NCBI GenBank assembly: GCA_963576735.1
Contig: OY755197.1
Coordinates: 8,444,501-8,508,500 of the forward strand
From: Bedellia somnulentella
Taxonomy: Eukaryota > Arthropoda > Insecta > Lepidoptera > Bedelliidae
Direction: 5' to 3'
Length of the DNA: 64,000 nucleotides
The notes beneath the pieces were generated by a model that was given only the letters and a program-made list of their open reading frames with translations, was not told where the DNA came from and searched no databases. Shown here one piece after another: positions 1 to 12,900 of the stretch. The position numbers were made by a program, and so were the translations under genes. The stretch's first letter is position 1; each line of letters opens with the position of its first letter.

Positions 1-162
1 CAAAAATAATTTTTCAATTTGATTGGGTAGTTCCTGAGATCCTAGCGTTCAAACAAACAAACTCTTCAGCTTTATAATATTAGTATAGATTTGTGCTCTC
101 TGTGGTTGTTCACTTCCTGACATCCAATTAGCTCTATTCATGATATCTATATTATTTGCCGT

Positions 163-397
163 GTAGTGCCGGCTTAGAATGTCACTGCACCATTCCACCC
201 ACGGGTGTCGTAAGAGGTGACTAAGGGTTTGGGCCTTTTTAAATGGTTTTTGGGCGATGCGGTTGGAAACACATCATCAACGATACTTTATCTTTACCAT
301 CTTCCCCCCTATCAACTACCAAATGTGGCTGAGGAGTTTCTAGCTCTAAAGCTCTGGCTACTCCTTTTTGGGATTTATGGCCGTGAGCATATGTATA
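163..397 (+). mobile_element. family A retroposon
   Basis: Family A is about 245 bp. It starts GC(C/T)GTGTAGTGTCGGCTTAG, passes GGCGATGCGGTTGGAGACCC and AAAGTGGCTGAGGAATT, and ends TTTATAGCCGTGAGTATATG followed by (TATG)n. The 3' simple tail indicates retrotransposition. Its end resembles that of the RTE-like LINE at 45713. This is a diverged copy; strand is set by the tail. Confidence 0.8.
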
Positions 398-485
398 TGG
401 CTATCTCTTTATTCGATAAGACGTGAAAGTGAGGTATCTAATGTTAATTTGTGAAAGATTCCAAGATTCAACAATCCCATTACAA

Positions 486-756
486 TCCTATTAATATTAT
501 AAAGGCGAAAGTTTGTAAGTATGGATGTATGGATGTATGGATGTTTGTTACTCTTTCACGTAAAAACTACTGAATGGATTTGAATGAAACTTTACCACAA
601 TATAGCTTATACATCAGAATAACACATAAGCTATAGCTTATACATCAGAATAACACATAGGCAACAATTTTTGAGGTTTTATTAAATTAATTAAAAAACC
701 GCCTTAAGCTTTGTCATAAGCAAATTTGACAGTACGAAGTCTGTCGGGTCAGCTAG
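486..756 (+). mobile_element. non-autonomous Helitron
   Basis: Begins TCCTATTAATATTATAAA and ends GGGTCAGCTAG after a short hairpin (GACAG...CTGTC). It sits between A and T with no target duplication. These are Helitron hallmarks. It ends 61 bases before the exon 1 acceptor. Confidence 0.75.
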
Positions 757-817
757 TTTACTATAAAAACCTTATACTACCCAAGACAATATCCTTATTA
801 TTTTTTTATATTTTCAG

Positions 818-989
818 CGACTGGCCAATGGTAATACGCCAACTACGTTCCCACCGCGACTTCTCCCTCTACTTCCGAAGTGATCGCAGCGAAATGGATT
901 CCGGATCCGAAGATCGCTCGGATATGGACAACATGGATTTGGGAGCAGATAGCACTTTGCCTATGGGCGAGCGGGGGAAAAGATATCAG
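818..989 (+). CDS. RhoGAPp190: p190 exon 1 of window (incoming phase 1 base)
   Basis: Acceptor ttttcag, donor CAG/gtaagc. The first base completes a split codon, then 57 codons run from DWPMVIRQL to GKRYQ. It contains an acidic stretch (SEMDSGSEDRSDMDNMD) typical of a linker between FF repeats. The real upstream exon is outside the window. Residue numbers in the other entries count from the first whole codon here. Confidence 0.8.
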
Positions 990-3900
990 GTAAGCATTGG
1001 GGGAAAAGTTTAGGGTTATAAAGCTTTTTTAAACCAAATTGCAAGATGAAAGTACTTTGATTTATCTAATATATAAAATTCTCGTGTCCCAATGTTTGCC
1101 TCCGTACTCGTATCGGAGGCTTTACCGATTTTAACCAAAATTTGCATGCATATTCAGTAGGTCTGAGAATCGGCTAACATCTATTTTTCATACCCCTAAG
1201 TGTTAAGGGTGGACAACCCTTATTTTTTTTTATAAAAACTCCTAAAGTTCGGCATAAGCAAATTTACACTACGAAATCTGTCATCATCAACAGCAACCCA
1301 TACTATATGGTAAGTAAAAACAGTATAGTAAATAAGGCCTATTGGCTTATGCTCACAATTTAAATTAAAACACATACACAGTTAATACAAAAAATATATT
1401 AAACTAAACTAACTAAAAAGGATTTTTTTGAAACACTTTGCTTTTTTATTTAGGTGTTGGAGATACTGGTCCTTCTGATCATCATATTTGTTTTCGGTAA
1501 AGAATTTTTTGCACACATGATATAAGGCGGGCGTAAATCATATGAATATAGTCATGCGCGGAGTTATGAAGATAATTTTCAATTGAGAATTATGTTTATT
1601 AAATTGACCATACTTTGTAAGTATTCAAAATTTTCAATGGTTATAAAAACATCAAGATTATTTACTGATAATTGTCCCAACAGACCCTCGGCGAATCACA
1701 GAAGATCCCATACGAAATTCTGGAGTCAAATGAAGCGGCCTCCATTTTCAAGACATACTTACAGGAGGCTCAGGAAGAACAGAGGAATTATGAGTAAGAT
1801 ATAGTTTTTTTTTATTTTACTTACTAACTGTACCAGTCTCCAATGGTGATGTATCTGAGGGGTTCTCTAGCAAATTTAATGGGTCGAAATATTCACTTCT
1901 TTCTACCCACGGGTGTCGTAAGAGGCGACTAAGGGTATTGTGGCTTTTTATTGGATTTTTGGGTGATGCGGTTGGAGACCCATTACCAAAAACCTTTATT
2001 TTACTATCTTTTCCCCACTCAACTTCTAAAAGTGGCTGAGGAATTTATAATTCCTTAGCTCTGGCTTAGTACAAATTGTAAGTTGGGATACGGCAGGGTG
2101 TACTAGCCAGTATAACTTTGCTGTTCCCACAAACTCATTAACAAAGTAATTCAATGAAATAATAACCCAAGATCCTCTCGATTGCAATCCAAATGCTCTG
2201 CAACTAGAAGTGTAGGAACTAACAGATGAATCATACAATAAATAATAATGAATAAATAAAGGAAAAAAAAATTTCGACACCGGCGGGAATCGAACCCGCG
2301 ACCTCGGGCGTTCCAAGGTCTCGGGTTCGATTCCCACCTGTGTCGAAATTTTGCTTTCCTTTATTTATTAGTAATAATCCCCACATGAGGTTTTCATGAA
2401 CAAAAACATTCAAAATAACTAAAGCCTTTCTTCTCCCAGATGGTGCGCTCAATTCAAGCGTCTTCTAGAAGAGACGGGCTACGTGACTCCAGGAAAGCAG
2501 TTATCAGAAGTTCGCGTTTTGCTGATGGGAAGAGAATGCTTCGAAGCCTTAACTGAACAGCAACAGCAAAAGGTTTATGATCAGCATCAGAGGCAATTGC
2601 AGAGGAGGGCCAAGGCCAATTTTCAGGTAAAATTTGGGTTCCTGAAGCAAGTATCTTATGAAAAACAAATATGTTTGAAAGTTACTATAGAACTACCGTA
2701 TTTCTTCTCTAGGATGTTTGTGGAAGGTAACTTAGGGTATTGAAGCTTTTTAAGACATTTTAGGGCGATGTTCCTGGAGATACATCACCGATAGATTTTA
2801 TTTTATAATCATTTTCAAACTCATGGGAATGCTTCGAAGCCTTAACTGAACAGCAATAGCAAAAGCTCTATGATCAGCATCAGAGGAAAATGCAGAGGAG
2901 GCTAAGGCTAATTTTCAGGTGGGTAATTGGGGCTTGAAGAGTATTTTTGAAGAGCTTGAAGATTATTTTTTTAAGATGGATTCAAGAAGAGATGTTGATG
3001 CGATTTAAACAAATAGTTAATAAAAAAATTGGCACCCAGAATTTAGTGCCGACTTGAATAGATTTAAAGTAATATTTATCAAATTTTTAGCGGGCACAAT
3101 GTCATATGACACAACTCACTCATGTAGGTTTCCTTATAATGTGCTCTCAATAAGGTGATCTTTAGGACCTTTCAGGTAGTAGAAACATAACATTTAACTT
3201 ATACGTAAGTTTGTGACGTTCAAAAAATAGAAAACAATTCTTTTTATTTTGAAATAAGTATTTTTTATCTTTTTATCTTTATCTGAGTGTAATAACTAAT
3301 AAAACTATATTTACAGGAGCTACTACTGGAGCACGCAGACCTATTCTACCATTTCAAGAGCATATCGCCGACTGGGACAATCACGCAAGAGGATATTAAG
3401 GAAATCACCGACGTTTTGCAGGATGATTTCAGGTATTTATCATCATAATTATTTACAGCCAAAAAACGTCAACTGCTGGATATAGGCCTTCCTCAAAGAT
3501 TTTGATCACACGGTGGCTGGCGAGCGCGCCCCTCTTCGTAGGATTTGTGAATCACACAATAAAAACTACAGCTCTATAGACATATTTAATTCGTCTAAAC
3601 TCCAGCTCAAGCGAAGCATACTGATAAATGATACCATTAAATGATCAATTTTAGTATATGACACACACACACATACATACATACACACACACCCACACAC
3701 ATGCAAACACACACACACACACAAACACACACACATGCATAAACTTGTATAAACACAATCCCATTTAATAGATGTATTAGTTATAAGCTTTATAATGTTT
3801 AAATGCTGATTATATATTTTATACAAAGTTCAGTTTCATATAAGTTTTTAAAATATGTTTATTATGATAAGATAAATAGAATAATAATAGAAATGTAAAT

Positions 3901-6900
3901 ATTCTGTGATGAACAGTTCTGGATACAGACTGATTTCACCATGTAATTTAATTAGAAATAATGTATTTAGTCTGTGTCTGTTGTTTGTCCAAAATAAATA
4001 AATAAATTTTAAGAACGACCAGTCCTATTCATATGATCTCTAGGTGTTTGTTCTGAGCAGGGCTGGCAGAAGTACTATTACTTCTGAACAATTTATGACC
4101 TATTTGGTCACCTTGTGTTTTGAATACCCACGTTTTGTTTGTCTTGTACATAAGGCTACCACAATACATGTGAAGGAAATTGTGTCCATTTGTCAGAACT
4201 CAGGTCCTTCATACATACATATACTCACGGCTATAAATCCCAGGAAGGGGTAGCCAGAGCTAAAGAATTAGAAATTCCTCACCCACTTTTGGAAATTTGA
4301 GTGGGGAAAAGATGGTAAAAATTAAGGTTGTTGGTGATGGGTCTCCAATCGCATCGCCCAAAAATCCCTTAATAGCCCCATACCGTTAGTAGCCTCTTAC
4401 GTACACCCACCGGAAGGAATGGGGTAGTGCTATTCTAAACCGACACTACACGGCCAACTCAGGTCCTATTTTAACAAATATCATCGATAGGCATTAATTT
4501 ATGTTGAAGTGAGGAAAAACCTAGTGAGCAATTCTATATGGCTCAGTTGTACTTAGTTATGGCTCATGTACACTTTATTTGCATAAAAATAGTGATAGGC
4601 CTGCCTCTATCACGTGAATACACTGCTATCATTTATTGCCAATCTTTGCACCTAATATAAAGCTATGGTCTTATAGGTATCCTATTAATATTATAAATGT
4701 GAAAGTTTAGATGTTTAGATGTTTGTGCGAAAAGGCTCCTCAAGTACATAATGTATATGAATGAAATTTGGAAGAATGGTAAAATAAAATAAAATAAAAA
4801 GCGTTTATTTACGAGAAACAAGAGTTAAATAAGGTGGTAGGTTTTTTTTTAAATAGTTCATCTTGTTCTACCTTGCGGCACGTAAATACTTATTACATTG
4901 GTTTAAAATTGGTTACATTTAGTAAAATAGTAAAGCTTTAATTTTTCATCAAATATTACATTTTGCTAAAAAGTCTTTCACAGAGTATATATGTCGTAGG
5001 ATGATTTGATGTTTAGGTTTTTTGCAAAAATCCTAGGGATTTTGCAAAAATCCGGATAATTAGACAACGGTTATAATATTTTCTAATCTTACTAGGTTTT
5101 TTGCAAAAAAACTAGTTGGTTTAGTATGACTCCGAAACGAAATGTCAGTTTTTATTAATACTGTACACTGATTGGTTGATTGCAGTGCCCCGTAATCACG
5201 TCATCTCTGATTGGATGTTAATTAAGACGTACTTATTTCATTGTTCTTACCTAATTTGATTTTTATTTTTATTTTAGTTACAAAAAGTTCGTAAGTATAA
5301 AAATAGTATTGTCATTTCCCTTTATAACTCTACTATATAATACCTCAATACCACAATTTAAAACGTACCTACTTTGTTGTTCCTACCTATATTGAAGACG
5401 TCCGTGGCCGAGTGGATAGGTGACTAGCTTTTCGGTCTGGAGGTTGCGGGTTTGATCCCCGCTGAGAGCAACATTTATGTGATGAGCATATGTGTATTAA
5501 ATATATCTCTGAGTTATAATCCCATAATACAAGTGTTAATTAGTTTGGGGTAACTTGATCTGTGTATAATATGTCCGAACGTGATTGTAATTTTTCTCCA
5601 AGAAATGAGTAAATAAATTATTTAATTCCTAGTATCAAATAAGTATTGTCATTTCTTACCTTTTATAACTGAAGCTATAATATCTCAATGGGAGGTTTTC
5701 TTTTTGAGAAATAAAAAAACAACATAGTTTCCTAGAGCTCTGTAGATGGCGTTGATGTAACTACGTTACTTAGTTAAATTTTTTCTTCGTGGCCTTAATC
5801 GTGTTGCCACAATAATTTCTCCAATGTCAACTTTAAAAACATGTGTCACATCACCATAGAGTAATTTTTTGGCGAGTAAAAACAACAAAAAGAATGTTAA
5901 ATATAAATACCTTCTTTGTTTATTTACTTTTAAGCTATCTTGGCTTAAACTGATATTTATTTAGACTTTCAAATCAGAACGTTTTTATGTACGTTCCATT
6001 ATACGATATCATTACATCCAAGTGTGAAAAACGGTGTGACGTTCCGTTCCTACCAGTAACATAGCAAGTCTGGCGCCATCTATCCTGAGAACAGGGAAGA
6101 AGAAAAAAAGAAAAAAAGGAAAACCTCTCATACCACAATGACGAACCAATTAGAATAAGTGTTGGTGAGCAATCAGAAATCAGCCAATCAGCATTAAGGA
6201 AGTACAATCTTACTAAACTTACTAGTTTTTTTGCAAAAAACCTAGTAAGATTAGAAAATATTTTAACCGTTGTCTAATTATCCGGAATTTTGCAAAATCC
6301 CTAGGTTTTTTGCAAAAAACCTAAACATCAAATCATCCTACGACATATACAATTGTCAATCAAATAATTAAATAATATAGTTTTAAATTTATTAAATGTC
6401 AATTTTTTCGTGTCGTCACTAATAGTATTATATAATAAATAAAAGATGTTATTAAAGGAAAGAAAAATTTCGACACTTGCGGGGTTCGAACCCGCGACCT
6501 TCGGGTATACGCCCCCGCCAGTGTCGAAATTTTTCTTTCCTTTAATAACATCTTTTATTTATGAGTAATAATCCTCACATGAGGAATTCATGTCAAAAAA
6601 CATTAAATTATGTGATAGTTAGGCGTTTCCAACATTTGCATTCTATCTGAAAAGGTAGACAAGTGGCCGTCCGAATTAGTTAAAATTCGGAGGTAGGAAA
6701 CGCAAACACTACTTGAACGTGTAAAAAAGAAACAAAGGATAGAGAAATTTCGCGCTGGATGCCAACTGACACTGTAGCTCAGTTGGCAGAGCAAAGGGGG
6801 CGTATACCCGAAGGTCGCGGGTTCGAACCCCGCCAGTGTCGAAATTTTTCTTTCCTTTAATAACATCTTTTATTTATGAGTAATAATCCCCACATGAGGA

Positions 6901-9900
6901 ATTCATGTCAAAAAACATTAAATTAGTATTATATAATGTAATGGACATTTCGTAACAATTTCGCTGGCAAATAGCCATTGAAACTAAAATATCAAATAGG
7001 ATGCTTTTTATCGCGGAAAATTTTTACCATTGAAATATTCGCGCCTGATTATATTTACTATTACCGAAAAAAACGCCTAAAGTTTTGTCATAAGCAAATT
7101 TGACAGTACGAAGTTTGTCGGGTCAGCTAGTGTAATATACTTTTTCTACCCCCAGATACAAAATGCTGGACCGTCTAGAGCAAGATCGCAAGCTGATGCT
7201 GTTTCAACATCTCGGCTTCGTTCACTGTCCTATGAGAGAGCATTGTCCGGCAGGGCCTTCTTGTATGGATCTGGCCACGCCGCTTATATTGAACACGAGA
7301 GTTGGGTAAGAATAACATTATATTACAGTGAAAAAAAATCTAAAACTTCAAAACGAAACAATACCAAATATTACATAAAAATGTAGCTAAAGCTTCATAA
7401 TTGGGCATTCTGAAGCCACCTTAGGAAGTGGTTACTTAAAAACCCCAATAGCCTTAGTCACCTCTGACATTACCCGACATACCCGCATATGTATGTATAA
7501 TCTAATAAGTTAAAAGATTATTAGAAATAATATTATATCTTGTTTATTTCAGTTCCCTAACAAGTAGCAGTGAATCTCAATGCCATGGAGGTCCCCCGGC
7601 CGCGCCTTGGGCTCTCACTGCCGACGCCACTAATATAAACGTCTTTATATTGGGGGTAAGGACATATCTATATATACACAAATCAAGCGTTCAAGCCGCA
7701 TATCTCTGAAGGTTTTGGCAGAGGTACTAATACTTCTGAACATCCCGTGACAGTGTCACCTGGTGTTCGGAGAACCCACGTTTTCTTGGACAGTGTGCTC
7801 ACGTAAAAAGGAGCAGGCCTATCGAATATACTGTCTCACGAATTAATACAACTCCGCCATGTGGGTTTCCTCACGATGTTTTCCCTCACTGTTAACAACC
7901 ATGATAAATTAACCACACATATGACTTAGAAAAGACATATTGTGTTAGGCCCGGCCCAGGATTTGAACTCACGCCTGTCTGTATTGACGGGCGGGTGTTC
8001 TGCCCATTGGACTATTAAGTTATTATAAAAGTATTGTGCTTTAAGCTATTTAAAAGTTATGTCTTGAATCAACTAAAAACTTAATCTCAATGCCATGGGG
8101 AACCGCCGGCTGCTCCCTGGGCCCTCACTGCCAATGCCACTAATATTAACGTCTTTATATTGGGGGTTAGGATTATTGGTTTTACTAGAACAAATATTTG
8201 AAATAAATTAAAGTTTGATATTAATAAGTTAAGATAAAATCTTAGGCATCATTTTAGAAGGTTTATTGTAACTTTCCCATTCAAAAACATCCTACACAGA
8301 GCTGGCGATACCAGATAGCAAATAACGGCGCCACATAATTTAGCAAATAATAATGTCTCAGACTTAATATCGCAAAAAAATAAAATAAAAGATATAATAA
8401 AATGGGCCCAATATAGAACCAGTTTTTTATTGAGTTCGAGGTAATTTGCTATTTTTGTACCCGTATTTAAAAAAAAAATTCATTCGTCACTTTCAGATCC
8501 ATAATTTTTTTATTTGTCCAAAAATTAAACCCCCAATCCCTTTATTTCACTATGTTTCCCCTTATGGCCTAAAGTGCCCGAAAAAATTTATGATTCCGAT
8601 TCATTTTTTGTAATTTTAACTTACGAGTACAACTAATATAATAATTAGGCTAGATGCTCGTCTATGAGCAATAAATAACCCAATATAATTTCCCCATATA
8701 GATGGAAGGCGTAGCTAACGAATTCAGCAAACGCCTCCTCGCAGGCTGCGACGGAGACCAACGAGTGAACGCGGGAGGCTCTCTATGGACATTGGCCAGT
8801 AGGCTGCCCGGGGAACATTCGCCGGTGGAATTTGCCGCTAATGGTGATTATTATAATATTTTATTCCCATACTAGCTGACCCGACAGACTTCGTACTGTA
8901 AATTTGCTTATGATAAAATTTAGGCGTTTATTCCGGTACGCTTACACTAAAAAAATCGGGTCAATAGTTCTTGAGATAATCGCGTTCTAGAAAACAAACT
9001 CTATTACCTTATAAGAACACTTGCCACTTGCGAAATTGGTAATCGGCTAATGGTAATTATATATACATATATTGAAGCTATAAATCCCAAGAAGGGGTAT
9101 TCAGAGATACAGACTAAGAAATTCCTCAGCTACTTTTAGAAGTTTTGAGGGTAAAAGGTGGTAAAGTAAAGGCTGCAACGGAGATCAAAGAGTTAGCGCG
9201 AGCGGAACATTCGCCGGTGGAGTTTGCCGCTAATGGTAGTTATCATCATCATCATCATCATCATTACAGTTAGTATATGCCTTCAACAAGTCGTCAGCCC
9301 AAGGTGTCTCAGATTGATATTGTGACATTTGGTAGGAGACCGCTACTCATACTTCTAAAAGTCCTACTTTGTACCAAATACGCTGGTCTCATATTATTGT
9401 GTTTTTTTACATACATACATACATACATATACTCACGGCTATAAATCCCTAAAAGGGGTAGCCAGAGCTGAGAAATAACAAATTCCTCAGCCACTTTTGG
9501 AAGTTGAGTGGGGAAAAGATGGTAGTACAAAGGTTGTTGGTGATGGGGCTCCAACCGCATCGCCCAAAAATCCCTTAAAAAGCCCCAAGTCCGTTAGTCG
9601 CCTCTTACGTACACCCACCGGAAGAAATGGGGTAGTGCTATTCTAAGCCGACACTACACAGCTTGTGTTTTTTTAGATTTTGTATGTGGGGCTTCTATGT
9701 TGTTTTTTTTCTATTTTTCTTAACACTAGCCTTATTATTTTGAGTCTGAGATTCTTTTCAATATTTTCATAATGTTATCAAATATTTCCAAAATAAGTTA
9801 CAAAGTTATATTAACTTCTTAGGCTAATAGAATGTTATCAAATAATATTTTGGAAGAGATGGAAATTGAATAAATTGAAGGTAACAAGTGAATAAGTGTA

Positions 9901-12900
9901 AAATCAAGTGCAAAAAGTTAACGATCGATAAAGCGGCCAAAAGAAACTACAAATTTACGAGTAGGTCCTATTGTCTTTAATTGAAAGATTTATATTCCTG
10001 ATGTATATAATATTTGCAGGATATTTCTGCGTGTTCCAAGATCAAGAGTCATTCGAGTACATACGTAACTGCGCTGAAAAAACTTTGCTGTCTAGCTTAG
10101 AGCAAGAAGATAAATTGCCTTTCCAAGTAAGTATTATACTATTTTCAATTAAATTAATTAGTAATGATAAATTTAATTTCAATTTATTACAATGGTATCT
10201 TCTTTATAAATAATATATTCTCACGCCGTTAGTTTACATTAGGGTAGGCAGAGACTATCGATCGCCACTTTGTCCGATCCCGGCATCCCTCTCTAGCTTA
10301 ATTCGCATTTTTTATAAATAAATTGAATAATTTATATATTGCTTATCACATCTTACATACAAACAACTTATGTTATGTTTAGATTGTCTGTTTTGGTATG
10401 AATATAACATTACGACAAGTTTCATATTGATCAAAACACGTCTTAATGTTAAGATCTTTTTTATATAACATAACATAACATAAACGTTCACGCCGTTTAT
10501 CCCCGAAGGGGTTGGCAGAGGTACCAATACTCCTGAACTCACATGGCAAGCGCCATCTAGTTTCCAGAGAAGGTACCCACGTTTTGCTTAGACAGTGTAC
10601 TCACGTGATAGGGGGCAGGCCTATCGCCGTTTTGTACGAATACACTGTCACATGACTAAGTACAACTCAGCCATGTGGGTTTCCTCACGATGTTTTCCCT
10701 CACCGTTAGCAACCATGATAAATTAACCACACATATGACTTTAGAAAAGACAAATTGGTGTAGGCCCGTCCCAGGATTGGAACTCACGCCCTTCTGTTTT
10801 TCGGGTGGGTGTTCTACCCACTGGACTATCATGTCGCTTTTTTTTATGTATAATTTAAATGTTGGTTCTACAGAATCAGCTTTCTCAAGCAATGACTTAG
10901 TACTTTAATCTTCAGATAAAACATTGGTATATAATGTTTGCATTATTCTCAGGGTCTTCCTTTGGTTGTGATATTTATACAAGACGATAACATGGACAAG
11001 AAGGAACTCATGAGATTGCAAGAAGAGGGACAGAATCTTGCTGACAAGTAAGTATTATTGCATGCTTGTATTGTTTATACATACATACATACATACATAT
11101 ACTCACGGCTATAAATACCTAGAAGGGGTAGCCAGAGCTAAGGAATCAGAAATTCCTCAGCCACTTTTGGAAGTTGTGTGGGGAAAAGATGGTGAAATAA
11201 AGGTTGTTGTTGATGGGTCTCCAACCGTATCGCCCAAAAATCCCTTAAAATCCCCAAAACCGTTAGTCGCCTCTTACGTACACCCACCGGAAGAAATGGG
11301 GTAGTTCCATTCTAAGCCGACACTTCACAGCTAATCTTTCAAATATATCATGACAATGTGTTTTTCATTTAATTCCAAACAATTCAATCTCATACATGAA
11401 CATTATTAATATTCCCAAACCTATTACGAAGTCATTATTGTAAATGAAGTCTGCAATGTATAAACAAAAACTTTTATTTTATTATGAATAAAAATACTTA
11501 GAGATTATTTCTAGACACACTATCATTAATTAATTTATCATGGTTGTTAACGTTGAGGGAAAACATCGTGAGGAAACCTACATGGCTGAGTTGTACTTAG
11601 TCATGTGACAGTGTATTCGTACAAAACGGCGATAGGCCTGCCCCCTATCACGTGAGTACACTGTCCATGCAAAACGTGGGTACTCTGAACACCAGGTGAC
11701 AAAGTCACGTGATTTTCAGAAGTATTAGTACCTCTGCCAACTCGGGGATATGCGGCGTGAACGTTTATGTTATGTTTATGTTTACTATCATTAATCCAAT
11801 TCACACAATATAAACTCACTTTAATATGCATGTCAGTATTTTTAACCTTAACTTTTTTTTTCAATTTGCCTATAATTAACATATTTTTTATTCCTCAGTC
11901 TCCACGGATCCTACATGGAATGTTCAGTAAATGAACTGGGAACTGAAGCTTTGACTTCTGACGCAGTTCAAGAGATGATCAGAGCCAATCGAGACAAAGC
12001 GAGTTATGCGCATCTTTATAGGGACCTCATTGTGTGTTTTGATTCTGATATCAGGTCTGTATTAGTATAATATATTTGAAAGACTTTAGTTTTAAGTGCA
12101 CTCATAAGATCTGAGAAACACAGGTAGGAAGAAATCTTTTTCAATGATTTAGGACAACTTGCAAAATTTTGGACCGAATTGGGTAGATTGAGAAAAACGG
12201 ATAGGGCCTATGTACAACAGCTTTAATTAAAAACTACGTGCGGAAACTTATAAACAATCTAGTCGTATCTAAGGCTAGTATAATAGATAGTCTAATATAA
12301 TAGTATGATTTTACTAAGATATAATTACACAGCTCCTGTAAATATATATTAGTTGCTAAGTAATGTCTGATGCAGTTCAAGAGATGATCAGAGCTAATCG
12401 CGACAAAGCGAGTTATGCGCATCTTTATAGGGACCTCATTGTGTGTTTTGATTCTGATATCAGGTCTGTTTTAGCATAAGATAATTGAAACATACGTCCT
12501 TATTATATACGCATGGCTATAAATCACAAAAAGGGGTAGCCAGCTTCACTATAAAAGCTTCTATAATATTATTTGGGTGATGGAGATAGCGTTCCTGAGG
12601 TTGTGTAAAATTATTCTATGCAGTTGAAGTCATAGCAAAAGCTAGTATATTTATAGATAAGTACACTGCTCTTGTAAATATAAGTAAGCCGTTAAGTAAC
12701 TTCCGATGCAGTTCAAGAGATGATCAGAGCCAATCGGGACAAAGCGAGTTATGCGCATCTTTATAGGGACCTCATCGTGTGTTTTGATTCTGATATCAGG
12801 TCAGTTTTAGTATAATATATTTGAAAGACTGTTGTTCTTGAGTTATAGGTTATCTTAATATACACACGAACGCAATAAATTCACAGATACATACCTTCTC

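Noticed and set aside
1455..1495. A 41-base AG/GT-bounded open stretch (VLEILVLLIIIFVF) between exons 1 and 2
   Set aside because: Its length would break the frame into exon 2, and a hydrophobic segment does not fit a cytosolic FF linker.
3659..3737. A CRISPR-like or structured repeat
   Set aside because: Simple CA/CATA microsatellite without spacers; CRISPR is not expected in an insect genome.
5400..5470. A serine or leucine tRNA gene
   Set aside because: Repeated at 30700 and 60640 with the same non-tRNA 3' body.
6768..6840. A tRNA gene with a perfect acceptor stem
   Set aside because: The anticodon arm is not canonical and the same block recurs in several dispersed copies with a shared leader and tail, so it is a SINE head.
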